Of a stretch of DNA of 34,368 nt, positions 24,272 to 32,766 are shown one piece after another. The stretch spans positions 1 to 34,368 of the forward strand of contig DAOUJJ010000002.1 in NCBI GenBank assembly GCA_034422835.1, read 5' to 3'. Numbering within the stretch: position 1 is the stretch's first letter; each line of letters opens with the position of its first letter. The position numbers and the translations under genes were made by a program. The notes under the pieces were generated by a model. That model saw only the letters and a program-made list of their open reading frames with translations, did no database searches and was not told the origin of the DNA. Source of the stretch: VXMO01 sp034422835. GTDB lineage: Bacteria > Chloroflexota > Dehalococcoidia > UBA6926.

Positions 24272-24753
24272 CGAAAGCAATCTATGCGGGGACCTTTGAC
24301 CCCATGACACTAGGCCACGCCGGCATCGCAGAGCGGGCGGCCAAGCTCTTTGAAGAGCTGACCATCTGCGTTTACGACCAGACAGTCGGCAAGTCGATGC
24401 TCTTCTCGACGGAGGAGCGAGTCGCGCTGGCGGAGGCATCCCTGCACGGCGTCCCCAATATCAGCGTCACAACGTATACACGCGATCTGACAGTGAATCT
24501 CGCCCGGCAACTCGGCGCCACGGCGATGATTCGCGGACTCCGCAACGCCAACGACTTGGTGGCGGAGACGGAACTAGCGCAGATGAATCGTGAGCTCGAT
24601 CCGGAGATCGAGACCGTATTCATCCTGACGTCGGCTGAGCACGCATTCGTGAGTTCCAGTCTATTGAAGGAGGCCGCCTCACTTGGCGGTGACATCAGCG
24701 GCCTCGTTTCACCGGCTGTCGCGGAGGCACTGCGGCAGAAATATCACACATAG
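24268..24753 (+). CDS. coaD: Phosphopantetheine adenylyltransferase
   Basis: 161-aa enzyme that transfers AMP from ATP to 4'-phosphopantetheine, the penultimate step of coenzyme A synthesis. The nucleotidyltransferase motif is AIYAGTFDPMTLGHAGI, with Leu in place of the usual Asn of TxGH. It is followed by RGLRNANDLVAE and the C-terminal SSSLLKEAA (family ISSSxVKE). Length is typical. It overlaps rsmD by 4 bp and is transcribed with it from 23634. Confidence 0.95.
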   Translation: MTKAIYAGTFDPMTLGHAGIAERAAKLFEELTICVYDQTVGKSMLFSTEERVALAEASLHGVPNISVTTYTRDLTVNLARQLGATAMIRGLRNANDLVAETELAQMNRELDPEIETVFILTSAEHAFVSSSLLKEAASLGGDISGLVSPAVAEALRQKYHT

Positions 24754-24854
24754 TGCACGTTTAAGTCCGCCCGTTCTCAGGATCGGGCAACAGACGGATA
24801 GGGAAAGCGCGGGAGAAAGAGGCAAGGGAACGCCGAAAGCAGGGAGGTGACCTG

Positions 24855-25511
24855 ATGCAGTTCCTTGAGATGATTGATGCCCTGGAGGACATGGCGGAAG
24901 ACGCGCGCCGTGTTCCGGGCACCGGACGAGTCATGTTGGATCGTGAAGAGCTGGCACGACTCATCGATCGGATGCGCGCGACGGCTCCGGCCGAGCTGCG
25001 CGAGGCTGAGGAAATCCGTGAGCGAGGCGAATCGATCGTCAACGAAGCCTATGTCTTCGCAAAGAAGATGAAGGCCAGGACGGAACAGGACCACCGCGCC
25101 GCCGTCGATCAGAGCGCCATCGTTGGAGAGGCGGAAGAGCGGGCGCAAGAGATACTCAGGGACGCTGAAAAAGAGGTAGAGCGGATGAAGCAGCGCACCG
25201 AGGGCGATGCCGCGCGCCTCATCAAGGACTCTGACGTCTATGCCGCGCAGTCGCTTGAGCGCCTGTCCAACCACCTGGACCAGGTGACGCAGAATATCCA
25301 GGACCTTCACAAGGAGGCGATGGAGCTGCGTGGACTGATTGAGAACGGCCTGCGCTACCTCGGCGCGCGCAATGCGGCAGCCAACGGCAACGGCTCCAGG
25401 AAGCGCCGCGCCCAGAAGAACGGCGCGACGAATGGTAACGGGAATGGCAACGGCGCAGACGCAGAACAGTCCCTGAACGAGGACGAACTCGTCACGCTGG
25501 CAACTCCCTAG
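24855..25511 (+). CDS. DivIVA/AtpF-like coiled-coil protein
   Basis: 218 aa. The N-terminus (MQFLEMIDALEDMAEDAR...VMLDREELARLIDRMR) is followed by a long charged coiled coil (about residues 50-170; EEIRERGESIVNEAYVFAKK, EAEERAQEILRDAEKEVERM). A low-complexity Asn/Gly tail (NGNGSRKRRAQKNGATNGNG) ends the protein. Similar proteins next to coaD in Chloroflexota and other Gram-positive-like bacteria are often labelled ATPase or DivIVA-like; a scaffold role in growth or division is inferred. GGGAGGTGA at optimal spacing gives a confident start. It probably belongs to the rsmD-coaD transcript, and a hairpin at 25557 ends it. Confidence 0.78.
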   Translation: MQFLEMIDALEDMAEDARRVPGTGRVMLDREELARLIDRMRATAPAELREAEEIRERGESIVNEAYVFAKKMKARTEQDHRAAVDQSAIVGEAEERAQEILRDAEKEVERMKQRTEGDAARLIKDSDVYAAQSLERLSNHLDQVTQNIQDLHKEAMELRGLIENGLRYLGARNAAANGNGSRKRRAQKNGATNGNGNGNGADAEQSLNEDELVTLATP

Positions 25512-25556
25512 CCTAAGCTGCACGCCGGATACCACATCCTATAGTTGCCGACGCAA

Positions 25557-25606
25557 CCGGGGGGCCGCGCCGAACGGCGCCGCCCTCCGGGCGATGCTTC
25601 ATTTTT
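25557..25606 (+). terminator. Strong hairpin and T-run between convergent genes
   Basis: Bases 25557-25572 pair with 25575-25590 around a 2-nt centre, with one mismatch and one G-T pair; the core is GCGCCG-AA-CGGCGC. A run of five T follows at 25602-25606. The hairpin is placed to stop transcription from the coiled-coil gene before the convergent speB. Confidence 0.5.
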
Positions 25607-25628
25607 GTGAGGGCTAAAAGGCCCGCAG

Positions 25629-26531
25629 TCAGCGTTCTGCCAGCGCGTACCCTATCAGCTTGTAGGTGAGCCGGGCCGCGGTGAACGCGGCATGCGTCGG
25701 CCCCTCATTTGGGGCAAGTTCCATGATGTCAAAGCCGATGACGCGTGAGCGCCGGGCGACTGCCCGCAGAATGCTGAGCGTTTCCTGCCATGAGAGCCCA
25801 CCGGGTTCCGGCGTGCCGACGGCGGGCATGATCGACGGATCCAGGCCGTCCAGGTCCACCGTCACATAGACGGTCTCACCCAATCCCGCCAGCAGTTCAT
25901 CAACAGCGGCGGGATTGTTGTATTGACCGGGCGTGTAGAGATGAACCCCGGTAACGCCGGCATCCCGGATGTGCTGCATCTCCTCGCTGCTGATACTGCG
26001 GATGCCGGCCTGAACAACGCCGCCGTCCCCAACAATCTCTCGAACACGCCGCATCACGCAGGCATGGCTGTAGCGGCTGCCCTGGTAGCTGTCCCGCATG
26101 TCCGCGTGGGCGTCGAGCTGGAGAACCGAGAGGCCGGGATGCCGTTGGGTGAGGGCGCGGACTGCGCCGATTGTGAGCGAGTGTTCGCCGCCCAGCATGA
26201 CGGGCAGCTTGCCCGCGTCGGCCAGGGCTGCAATTGCCTGCTCGACACGAACGATATTGGCCTCCGGGCCCGAGACGTCCTGTTCCAAGGCCGGCAACGT
26301 GGCAATGCCCCACTGCGCGGGCTCCAGTCCCAGGTCCGGCTCATAGAGTTCCAGGTAGCGTGATGCCTCGATGATGGCCTGCGGGCCGTCACGCGCGCCG
26401 CTGCGATAGGACACCGTGCCGTCGTAGGGAACGGGGAGAATGACAGCCGCGGCGCTGTCGAAGTCGGCATCATCGCCGTCGAGGGATGCAAAGCTCCAGG
26501 GAAATGCGCCGCCAAGCGGGAAAGAAGTCAT
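25629..26531 (-). CDS. speB: Agmatinase/ureohydrolase SpeB
   Basis: Manganese-dependent ureohydrolase, about 300 aa, expected to remove urea from agmatine to give putrescine, or from N1-aminopropylagmatine to give spermidine. Metal ligands are in place: H in MLGGEHSLTIG, the D/H/D/D set in LQLDAHADMRD, and the two D in VTVDLDGLDPS. Substrate-loop sequence SYRSGARDGPQAI is typical. The start is placed at ATG 26531 (MTSFPLGGAFPW); a TTG at 26570 would add 13 residues. It follows speD closely, so speD-speB form a polyamine unit. No spermidine synthase is adjacent. Confidence 0.9.
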   Translation of the reverse strand: MTSFPLGGAFPWSFASLDGDDADFDSAAAVILPVPYDGTVSYRSGARDGPQAIIEASRYLELYEPDLGLEPAQWGIATLPALEQDVSGPEANIVRVEQAIAALADAGKLPVMLGGEHSLTIGAVRALTQRHPGLSVLQLDAHADMRDSYQGSRYSHACVMRRVREIVGDGGVVQAGIRSISSEEMQHIRDAGVTGVHLYTPGQYNNPAAVDELLAGLGETVYVTVDLDGLDPSIMPAVGTPEPGGLSWQETLSILRAVARRSRVIGFDIMELAPNEGPTHAAFTAARLTYKLIGYALAER

Positions 26532-26579
26532 TGGTGCGAGTGATGCGCGGTTTGAGCCGCCGCTGCGCAAGAGTGGCGT

Positions 26580-26999
26580 TCAGACGCTCGTGGGTGAAGT
26601 GGCTGCGCCCGCGCCGCTCAACTCATGCTCTGCCTGCTTGTCCGGGAACTCCTCGAGGCCTCGATCCAGCACCTGCATCCTGACCTCGGTGATGCCGAAA
26701 CGCCCGCGAAGCTCAGCGACGGCGAGTTCGGCATCGAACGGCTTGCAGGAGAAAATGTCCACGTTCAGGTAGCCGCGATCGGGGAAGGTGTGGACGCTGA
26801 TGTGGCTTTCGGCGATGAGCACGAAGCCGGACACGCCCCAATCAACGGGGACCTTGCCGTGCGTGTAGCGATGCACCAACGGCTCGGAGATCTTGGTCAT
26901 CCCGATGGCGTCGGGGTAAATGTCCAGCAGCTCGCGGACGAGTGACTCGTCCTGCAGCCTGTGGGCGTCAGCCCCGTACCCATCCATGACAAGGTGCAT
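26580..26999 (-). CDS. speD: S-adenosylmethionine decarboxylase SpeD
   Basis: 139-aa proenzyme that self-cleaves to make a pyruvoyl group and then decarboxylates SAM to supply aminopropyl groups for spermidine. The cleavage site is E64-S65 in AESHISVHTFP; H70 and C85 (DIFSCKP) are the other active-site residues. The ATG at 26999 is chosen because TTGGAGGAAA lies ahead of it; upstream in-frame codons are unconserved. It is the small bacterial class 1b form. First gene of a speD-speB unit with its own promoter at 27119-27148. Confidence 0.92.
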   Translation of the reverse strand: MHLVMDGYGADAHRLQDESLVRELLDIYPDAIGMTKISEPLVHRYTHGKVPVDWGVSGFVLIAESHISVHTFPDRGYLNVDIFSCKPFDAELAVAELRGRFGITEVRMQVLDRGLEEFPDKQAEHELSGAGAATSPTSV

Positions 27000-27118
27000 C
27001 TGCGGGTTTCCTCCAAGCAAAAAGATGAATAGCGTCCAGAGTACTAACTGCGGGGGATGTGTGTCCGGCCACCGCCCGTCCCCCACCCGGACGTGGCTTG
27101 AAGCCTTAGCCAAAAGGG

Positions 27119-27148
27119 ATGATAGCAAACGGAAGGTTGGGGGTACAA
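27119..27148 (-). promoter_or_regulatory. Probable speD-speB promoter
   Basis: On the minus strand TTGTAC (27148-27143) and TATCAT (27124-27119) are separated by 18 bp. This leaves a leader of about 110 nt before the speD ATG (27000-27110), with a G-rich stretch but no riboswitch I can name. Confidence 0.5.
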
Positions 27149-27166
27149 GATTTTTATAGTTCGCGA

Positions 27167-28456
27167 TCAAGATTGATTGGGTTGCCGCGCTCGCCGTCCC
27201 GCCGTTTCGCGGGCGAAGACCCAGAAGATCAACATGAAGATGCCCATCACGACGGCCGTGCCGTACAGGGCCTCAGCGTTGCCAAAGCTGTCGGCGATGA
27301 GTCCGAGAAACGGGCTACCAATCATTAGGGCAATGTCACCAATCGTCCTGGCCATGCCCTGAGCCGTTGCTTGCCGATCCAGTGGGCTGATGTCTGACAC
27401 ATAGGCGACGGGCGCAGGACCTTCTATGCCCTGTGCGATGCCAAAGATGAACATCCCTATGGCGAAGACGACAGCAGCGGACAGGATCCACACCGGTGCG
27501 CTGTATCCAAGAAAGACGAGGCAAATGACATAAAGCGCCATGCCGGGCACGATGATGCTCTTGCGGCCAAAGCGGTCGGAAATCACGCCGACGAGCGGGA
27601 TGACAAGCAAGGATGCGATGGCCGGTAGTGTCTGCGTGATGCCGACTAAGCCCCTGGGTAAAGCAAGGTCCTCGTCCGCAATTATGGGAAAAAGGTTAAA
27701 CAGTCCGCCGCCCCGGATGAAGAATGCGCCGATGAAGATCAGCATGATGAGCACGTAGCCGCGGCTGAGCATGAAGCTGAACTGGCGAAATCCTGACTGA
27801 GGCGACGGTTGTTCCCCCTGCGCCGGTCGTTGTGAAGTCCCTGCCACTGGTGCCTGCTCGTTCGGTTGCTGAAGCCCCCTTGTCTCTGGCACCTTAGCCA
27901 GAGCCCAGAGGGCGCTCATTACCGAGATGATGCCCATGAAGTAGAAGAGGATGTGAAGCCCCCACAGTTCCTCCACGAAGCCCCCAACAGCAGGCCCGAG
28001 CGCGATGCCGAGAATAAAGCTCCATTGGAACACGCTCATCAGCCGCCCCCGGTTGGATGGATCGCTGATGTCCGCCACTGTCGCGATTCCGACGGTGATG
28101 AACGCGCCGGAGCCGATGCCCGCGATGAAGCGGAATGCCATCAGCGGTAGCAACGAGTCGGCGTTTGCGGAGAGAACGTAGCCCGTTGCGGCGAATAGGC
28201 CCCCGCCGATAAGAACCCACCGCCTTCCGACCTTGTTGGAAATTATCGCGGAGGGCAGGTTGGTGAAAAGGCGTGCCACTGCGAATGCAGAGACGGTCAA
28301 CCCGACCTGCGCCACCGGCAAGCCCAACTCACGTCCATAAAGCGGGTAGGTAAAGATAGAAACGCCTTGCGCAAGCGTGAACAAGAAGGTGGCAAACCCG
28401 AGGTAGACGACGGCTCGATTATCTTGTAGAAACGTGAGAACGTGCGTTAGAGGCAC
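27167..28456 (-). CDS. MFS transporter
   Basis: 429-aa 12-helix major facilitator superfamily transporter. The loop after helix two carries NKVGRRWVLIGG, the MFS signature (G-x-x-x-D/N-R-x-G-R-R). The second half repeats it as SDRFGRKSIIVPG. The central loop is long, polar and Pro/Gln-rich (QQPNEQAPVAGTSQRPAQGE). The frame is open to 28615, but GTG 28456 is chosen because AGGAG precedes it and the next residues reach helix one normally. That also avoids overlap with the divergent gene at 28512. Resembles drug/sugar efflux types; the substrate is unknown. Confidence 0.87.
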   Translation of the reverse strand: MPLTHVLTFLQDNRAVVYLGFATFLFTLAQGVSIFTYPLYGRELGLPVAQVGLTVSAFAVARLFTNLPSAIISNKVGRRWVLIGGGLFAATGYVLSANADSLLPLMAFRFIAGIGSGAFITVGIATVADISDPSNRGRLMSVFQWSFILGIALGPAVGGFVEELWGLHILFYFMGIISVMSALWALAKVPETRGLQQPNEQAPVAGTSQRPAQGEQPSPQSGFRQFSFMLSRGYVLIMLIFIGAFFIRGGGLFNLFPIIADEDLALPRGLVGITQTLPAIASLLVIPLVGVISDRFGRKSIIVPGMALYVICLVFLGYSAPVWILSAAVVFAIGMFIFGIAQGIEGPAPVAYVSDISPLDRQATAQGMARTIGDIALMIGSPFLGLIADSFGNAEALYGTAVVMGIFMLIFWVFARETAGRRARQPNQS

Positions 28457-28494
28457 TGCTGGGGAAACTCCTGCCGATAGCGTTTGGCGCTGCC

Positions 28495-28503
28495 TGCTAT
28501 TGT
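28495..28503 (+). promoter_or_regulatory. Extended -10 element, possibly leaderless start
   Basis: TGCTATTGT ends 8 nt before the ATG at 28512, with no ribosome site in between. The arrangement is like that at 11392, with the same TGCTAT core. Confidence 0.35.
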
Positions 28504-28511
28504 AACTGACG

Positions 28512-29522
28512 ATGAGCAGGCCAATCGTACCCCCGCCGACGCGCACTCCCGTACAGTCCATGCTGCGGGAAATCGCGCCCATCATCCTGATTCTCGTCGG
28601 GGCGCTGACGGGCATTGTGTGGACGATGTCGGTGGGCGGCAGGCTGAACTCGTCTCCGCCCTATCTATTCACCACAGGCATCGCCATGGCCGTCGCCCTG
28701 CTGCTCGCGACGCGCGGTGCGCCACGGTGGGGCTATCCGTGGATGGCGATGGGGATTGTGGGCACGCAGGCGCTGCTGTGGGCTCTTCTTGCCCCGGAAG
28801 ACGGGGAGTTCAACGTGGCGGTGGGAATCGCGACGCTGGGCGGTCCAATCCTCGCGGCAGTCATCGGCGGGGCCATCGCCACGCGCAGTTGGGGTGACAG
28901 CGCATTCTTCGCAGGCCTGTACCTTGCGGGAGCGTACCTGGCGCTGCCGATCATCCTGCTGCCGCCCGAGAGCGGCGCGAGAACGGACATCGAGACGTCA
29001 CGGGCGCTGGTGGCCCTGGGGCAAGGGGCGCTGATTGCTGCCTCTATCCTCCTGTGGAATCGTGGTCAAGTCCCGCAGGCGCTCGGGGCGCTGGCGGCGG
29101 TTGTCCTTGTCTCCGGCATCGCGGCGGGTGTTCTGGTGCCCGGCTCACGCGACGATGTGCCGGAAGACCTCTCCACGTTCTTCGGGGCGGCACAGGGGCC
29201 GTTCCGAATTGCGCTGCTCATCCTGCTGATCTCATTCGCCATCGGTGGCGCACGGCGATTCATCTCGGGCCGGGGAATCCTCGCACAGCAGATGCCACCG
29301 ACGCACGCTGAGGAATTCGCAGAACAAGAAGACGAATATGGCCGCACGGCCTCCCTCTTCCCGCAGCCTGACGCTGAATCCCCGGAAGACCCAGAACCGG
29401 CAAACGAGCCGGAATCTACGGATGCCGCTGAGACGGATGAGTCACTGCCAACGGATCGCCGCCCTCGCCGCCGCAGACGCAGGAGGCGCGGCGGCTCACG
29501 CCGTGACGGGCAGCAGGACTGA
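28512..29522 (+). CDS. Eight-helix membrane protein with acidic and poly-Arg tail
   Basis: 336 aa. About eight hydrophobic segments occupy residues 20-255 (for example IAPIILILVGALTGIVW, YLFTTGIAMAVALLLATR, FRIALLILLISFAIGGARRF). The last ~65 residues are soluble: first acidic (DAESPEDPEPANEPESTD, DAAETDESLP), then a run of arginines (RRPRRRRRRRRGG). Such a charged tail facing the cytoplasm could bind RNA or acidic lipids, but that is a guess. No family is recognised. It is divergent from one MFS gene and upstream of another, with no ribosome site at its ATG. Confidence 0.72.
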   Translation: MSRPIVPPPTRTPVQSMLREIAPIILILVGALTGIVWTMSVGGRLNSSPPYLFTTGIAMAVALLLATRGAPRWGYPWMAMGIVGTQALLWALLAPEDGEFNVAVGIATLGGPILAAVIGGAIATRSWGDSAFFAGLYLAGAYLALPIILLPPESGARTDIETSRALVALGQGALIAASILLWNRGQVPQALGALAAVVLVSGIAAGVLVPGSRDDVPEDLSTFFGAAQGPFRIALLILLISFAIGGARRFISGRGILAQQMPPTHAEEFAEQEDEYGRTASLFPQPDAESPEDPEPANEPESTDAAETDESLPTDRRPRRRRRRRRGGSRRDGQQD

Positions 29523-29599
29523 ATGCGCCAGCCCCATGACGCCTGTTTCGCTTTCGCCGCATAATCAATCATCGCGACTGAGGAGGTGCGGCGGCAGAG

Positions 29600-30946
29600 T
29601 TGGAGACAGCAGGCGGCGACAGCGATAGCGGCGAGCGGCAGCGTCAGAAGGGGCGTGGCCGCTATTTCTATGGCTGGAACATCGTCGCCGCGTCATTCAT
29701 GGCGCACCTCGCCTATGCGGAGCAGTTCTCCTCCACCCTGGGCCTCTTCTTCCGGCCGTTTACGGCGGAATTCGGCTGGAATCGCACGCAGATAGCCACC
29801 GTCCAGACAATCTCGCGCATCGTGGAGGCGGGCACTGCGCCGCTGATCGGCCCGCTCGTCGACAAGTTTGGGGCGCGTTCTCTCCTGCCTGTTGGCGCGC
29901 TTGTGGCCGGGACGGCCTTGGTCGGCGTGACCTTTGTCGAGTCGCTATGGCAGTTCTATTTGGTTCGTGGACTGGTGGCCGCAATCGGGTTCACGCTGAT
30001 GGGCAACCTGGTCACAAGCGTGGCAATCAACAACTGGTTCATCCGGATGCGTGGGCGGGCGCTCGCCATTTCCAACACGGGATCGAGCATCAGCAACGTC
30101 GTCATGATCCCCGTCGCCGTTTACGTCATCGCGGAGCACGGCTGGCGCGAGATGTTCTGGATATTCGCGATCATCACGTGGATCGTGGTGCTGGCTCCGT
30201 CTACAATCCTCATCCGCCGCAGACCGGAGGACCTGGGACTGCGTCCCGACGGCGTAGAACCGAACACGCCACAGGGCCCTGCCCCGACAACGCTCATGCC
30301 GGAGCAGCATAGGGCTCCCTCGCAGGAAACGATGCCGGAGCCGGTGTGGACGCGAGGCGAGGCGCTGCGGGCGCCGGCTTTCTGGCTCATCGCGGGATGT
30401 TTCGCCATCTCCAGCCTCGCGTTCCAGGGAATCAATATCTCGCTCGCCCCGTATGTGCAGGATCTGGGCTATGAGGAAGCGCTTGTTGCGGCCGCGCTGA
30501 CGACACGCGCCATCGTGATGGCCGTGACCCTGCCGGTTGTCGGCTTAGTGGCGGAGCGGGCGAACATGGGCCCGGTTCGAGCCCTGCCGTTCATCCTGCA
30601 GACCATCGGCTGCGTGCTGTTCCTCTTCGCGGACCAGGTCTATTTCCTGTTTCCGGCGCTCATCGTCTATGGCATGGGCATCACGAGCCTCGGCGTGACG
30701 CAGGAGGTGCTGTGGGCCAACTCATTCGGGCGGTTGAGCCTCGGGTCAATACGATCGATGGGCTTTGTGGTGACGTTCGGGTTCGGGGCGACCGGCCCCA
30801 TCGTCATGAACCTCATCTACGACCAGCTGGGGTCGTACAGGCCGGCGTTCCTGATCTTCCTCGCGTTCTTCGTGGTGTCGGCCATCTTGATCCTGTTCCT
30901 GCGTCCGCCGCGCCCGCCACGCTACGCAAGGGCCGCCAACGCCTGA
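29600..30946 (+). CDS. MFS transporter, oxalate/formate antiporter-like
   Basis: 448-aa major facilitator superfamily protein. After a charged N-terminus it reads RYFYGWNIVAASFMAHLAYAE, and then GLFFRPFTAEFGWNRTQIA, the typical opening of the MFS group near oxalate:formate and monocarboxylate carriers. GPLVDKFGARSLLPVG is the helix 2-3 signature. A polar loop (TPQGPAPTTLMPEQHR) separates the two halves. The start is TTG with AGGAGGTG 29581-29588, somewhat far. Substrate probably a small organic acid, from family only. Confidence 0.87.
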   Translation: METAGGDSDSGERQRQKGRGRYFYGWNIVAASFMAHLAYAEQFSSTLGLFFRPFTAEFGWNRTQIATVQTISRIVEAGTAPLIGPLVDKFGARSLLPVGALVAGTALVGVTFVESLWQFYLVRGLVAAIGFTLMGNLVTSVAINNWFIRMRGRALAISNTGSSISNVVMIPVAVYVIAEHGWREMFWIFAIITWIVVLAPSTILIRRRPEDLGLRPDGVEPNTPQGPAPTTLMPEQHRAPSQETMPEPVWTRGEALRAPAFWLIAGCFAISSLAFQGINISLAPYVQDLGYEEALVAAALTTRAIVMAVTLPVVGLVAERANMGPVRALPFILQTIGCVLFLFADQVYFLFPALIVYGMGITSLGVTQEVLWANSFGRLSLGSIRSMGFVVTFGFGATGPIVMNLIYDQLGSYRPAFLIFLAFFVVSAILILFLRPPRPPRYARAANA

Positions 30947-30971
30947 GGTCGCGCTCGCGGTCATGAGAAAG

Positions 30972-31047
30972 GGTGGGTGATGGGATTCGAACCCACGATC
31001 TCCAGGGCCACAACCTGGTGCCTTAAACCTGCTAGGCCACACCCACC
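30972..31047 (-). tRNA. tRNA-His (GTG)
   Basis: The minus strand folds as a full cloverleaf: acceptor GTGGGTG/CACCCAC, anticodon stem CCAGG/CCTGG with loop TTGTGGC (anticodon GTG), and T-arm GTGGG-TTCGAAT-CCCAT. The extra 5' G (position -1, base 31047) faces C73 (base 30972), the identity mark of histidine tRNA. The 3' CCA is not encoded. Confidence 0.95.
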
Positions 31048-31194
31048 ACGCGGCGGCGCACAGTGGCGCATTTGCCGACTATCCAGTCTAGCAACGGCCC
31101 GTAGGGCGGGCAAGAACGGGCAGGCGTGACGATGCTCAACCGGCCTGCCTATGCTGAAACGAACAAACCGCCGGAGGGGCGATGGGGGTGATAC

Positions 31195-32013
31195 GTGGTC
31201 AAGGCAAACGACGCAGCCGGAAAGGACAGCCGCGAGTTCCAGACTCTGGCTGACATCGTCGCCCGCCTCCGCGCGCCGGGCGGCTGCCCGTGGGATCGTG
31301 AGCAGACGCATCAATCGTTGACGCCGTTCCTCATCGAAGAGACGTACGAGGCCGTCGAGCAGATCGACGCCAATTCGATGCCCGGGCTGCGTGAGGAGCT
31401 TGGAGACATCCTGCTGCAAGTCATGCTCCACAGTGAAATAGCCTCGGAGGAGGGCCATTTCACAGTTGCGGACGTGATCGAGGGTCTCGTCAACAAGCTC
31501 ATCCGCCGCCATCCGCACGTATTCGGTGACGCTGAGGCGCGGACGGCGGAAGAGGTCGCCGCTCGATGGGAGGTGCTCAAGAGCGAGGAGCGGCAGGGCG
31601 CGTCGCTGATGGAGGGCGTGCCGGCCAACTTACCGGCGCTGACGTACGCGCAGCGGACGCAGGGGCGTGCCGCCAACGTCGGGTTCGACTGGCCGAACGT
31701 GGACGGCGTCCTTGAGAAAGTTTCAGAGGAAGCCGGAGAACTTGCGGAGGCGCATGAGGCATCGGGAGACGGGAAAGAGGACGAGGCGCGTGCCCATCTG
31801 GAATGGGAATTCGGTGATCTGCTGTTCAGCCTCGTGAACTTGGCGCGGCGGATGGACATCGACGCCGAAACCGCTCTGAGGCACGCCAATCGACGATTCG
31901 TGAGTCGTTTCCGCGCGATGGAGGATACAACCCGCGAACGCGGCGAGGATTTTTCTGCGCTGTCACTGGATCAGATGGACGCCCTCTGGGAAGAGGCAAA
32001 GCGCGGGGAGTAA
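31195..32013 (+). CDS. mazG: MazG-family nucleoside triphosphate pyrophosphohydrolase
   Basis: 272-aa enzyme that hydrolyses (d)NTPs to NMP and pyrophosphate, cleaning damaged or excess nucleotides. Both MazG domains are present. The first has CPWDREQTHQSLTPFLIEE, the metal-binding EExxE and ELGD motifs, and KLIRRHPHVFGD; the second has EEAGELAEA and EFGDLLFSLVNLARR. Length fits the E. coli type. The start is GTG 31195 behind a G-rich ribosome site. It lies 40 bp before the dual-OB/DUF488 operon and could share its transcript, though it may also act alone. Confidence 0.93.
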   Translation: MVKANDAAGKDSREFQTLADIVARLRAPGGCPWDREQTHQSLTPFLIEETYEAVEQIDANSMPGLREELGDILLQVMLHSEIASEEGHFTVADVIEGLVNKLIRRHPHVFGDAEARTAEEVAARWEVLKSEERQGASLMEGVPANLPALTYAQRTQGRAANVGFDWPNVDGVLEKVSEEAGELAEAHEASGDGKEDEARAHLEWEFGDLLFSLVNLARRMDIDAETALRHANRRFVSRFRAMEDTTRERGEDFSALSLDQMDALWEEAKRGE

Positions 32014-32053
32014 CGCTGTGATACACTTGTTCTAAATCGGGCCGGGAGGACAA

Positions 32054-32752
32054 GTGAGCGCAATCATCACCAAGCAGATCCTGTGTTTGGCAAATTCACG
32101 CAAATACGGGGGCAGGTGCGTCGTGGGCAAAGAGATTCTTCCTGACCGTACACTCGCGTGGGTGCGGCCCGTGAGTGACTACGGCAAGGGAGAGGTGATG
32201 CCTGATGAGATGTGCTTCGGGGATGAGTCGCTGCCGCAGCTGCTGGATGTGATTGAGGTCCCGTTGCTGGAGCCGATACCGCTGCCATATCAGCCCGAGA
32301 ATTGGTTACTGGCGCCGGAGCCATGGACAAAGCTTCGCGTCGGGGATAAGGCCAACATTGAGAGGTGGCTCGACGCTCCGGCCCCGCTGTGGGAGAACGG
32401 CCACCACACCGCGCAGGGAAAGAACGACCGCTTCCCGTACGACGTCACGCAAACCCTGACAGATTCCGCGCGGCTCATAAGCGTTCCATCACTGGACGTC
32501 ACCGTGACTGAACGGAAGGATGACGCGGGGACGGTTAGAAGACAGCTTCGCGGATCGTTCGGCCACGCCGGGGACATCTACGACCTCCGCATCACAGACA
32601 TCGACTTTGAGGAACGGTATGCGGAGGCGCGGCCCGGAAAACTCCGGCTTGGCAAGTCTTATCTCACCGTGACTGTCGGGGAGCCGTTCCGACCCGTTGA
32701 GCATGAGCCGGATTACCATTACAAGCTCATTGCGGCCATAATCGAGGCATAA
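32054..32752 (+). CDS. Dual-OB-domain-like protein
   Basis: 232-aa soluble protein. The opening KQILCLANSRKYGGRCVVGKE followed by WVRPVSDYGKGE matches the dual OB-containing domain family as I remember it, proteins of unknown function predicted to bind nucleic acid or nucleotides. The mid-part has LLDVIEVPLLEPIPLPYQPENW; the C-terminal half (GDIYDLRITDIDFEERY, LRLGKSYLTVTVGEPF) looks like a second beta-barrel. GGGAGGAC precedes the GTG start. The next gene begins 14 nt after the stop, so it heads a three-gene operon with two DUF488 proteins. Family call is moderately sure. Confidence 0.72.
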   Translation: MSAIITKQILCLANSRKYGGRCVVGKEILPDRTLAWVRPVSDYGKGEVMPDEMCFGDESLPQLLDVIEVPLLEPIPLPYQPENWLLAPEPWTKLRVGDKANIERWLDAPAPLWENGHHTAQGKNDRFPYDVTQTLTDSARLISVPSLDVTVTERKDDAGTVRRQLRGSFGHAGDIYDLRITDIDFEERYAEARPGKLRLGKSYLTVTVGEPFRPVEHEPDYHYKLIAAIIEA

Positions 32753-32766
32753 GAGAGGTGCGTGAT

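Noticed and set aside
27000..27170. 57-residue N-terminal extension of SpeD
   Set aside because: It contains the probable promoter region and leader; the family start and GGAGG support ATG 26999.
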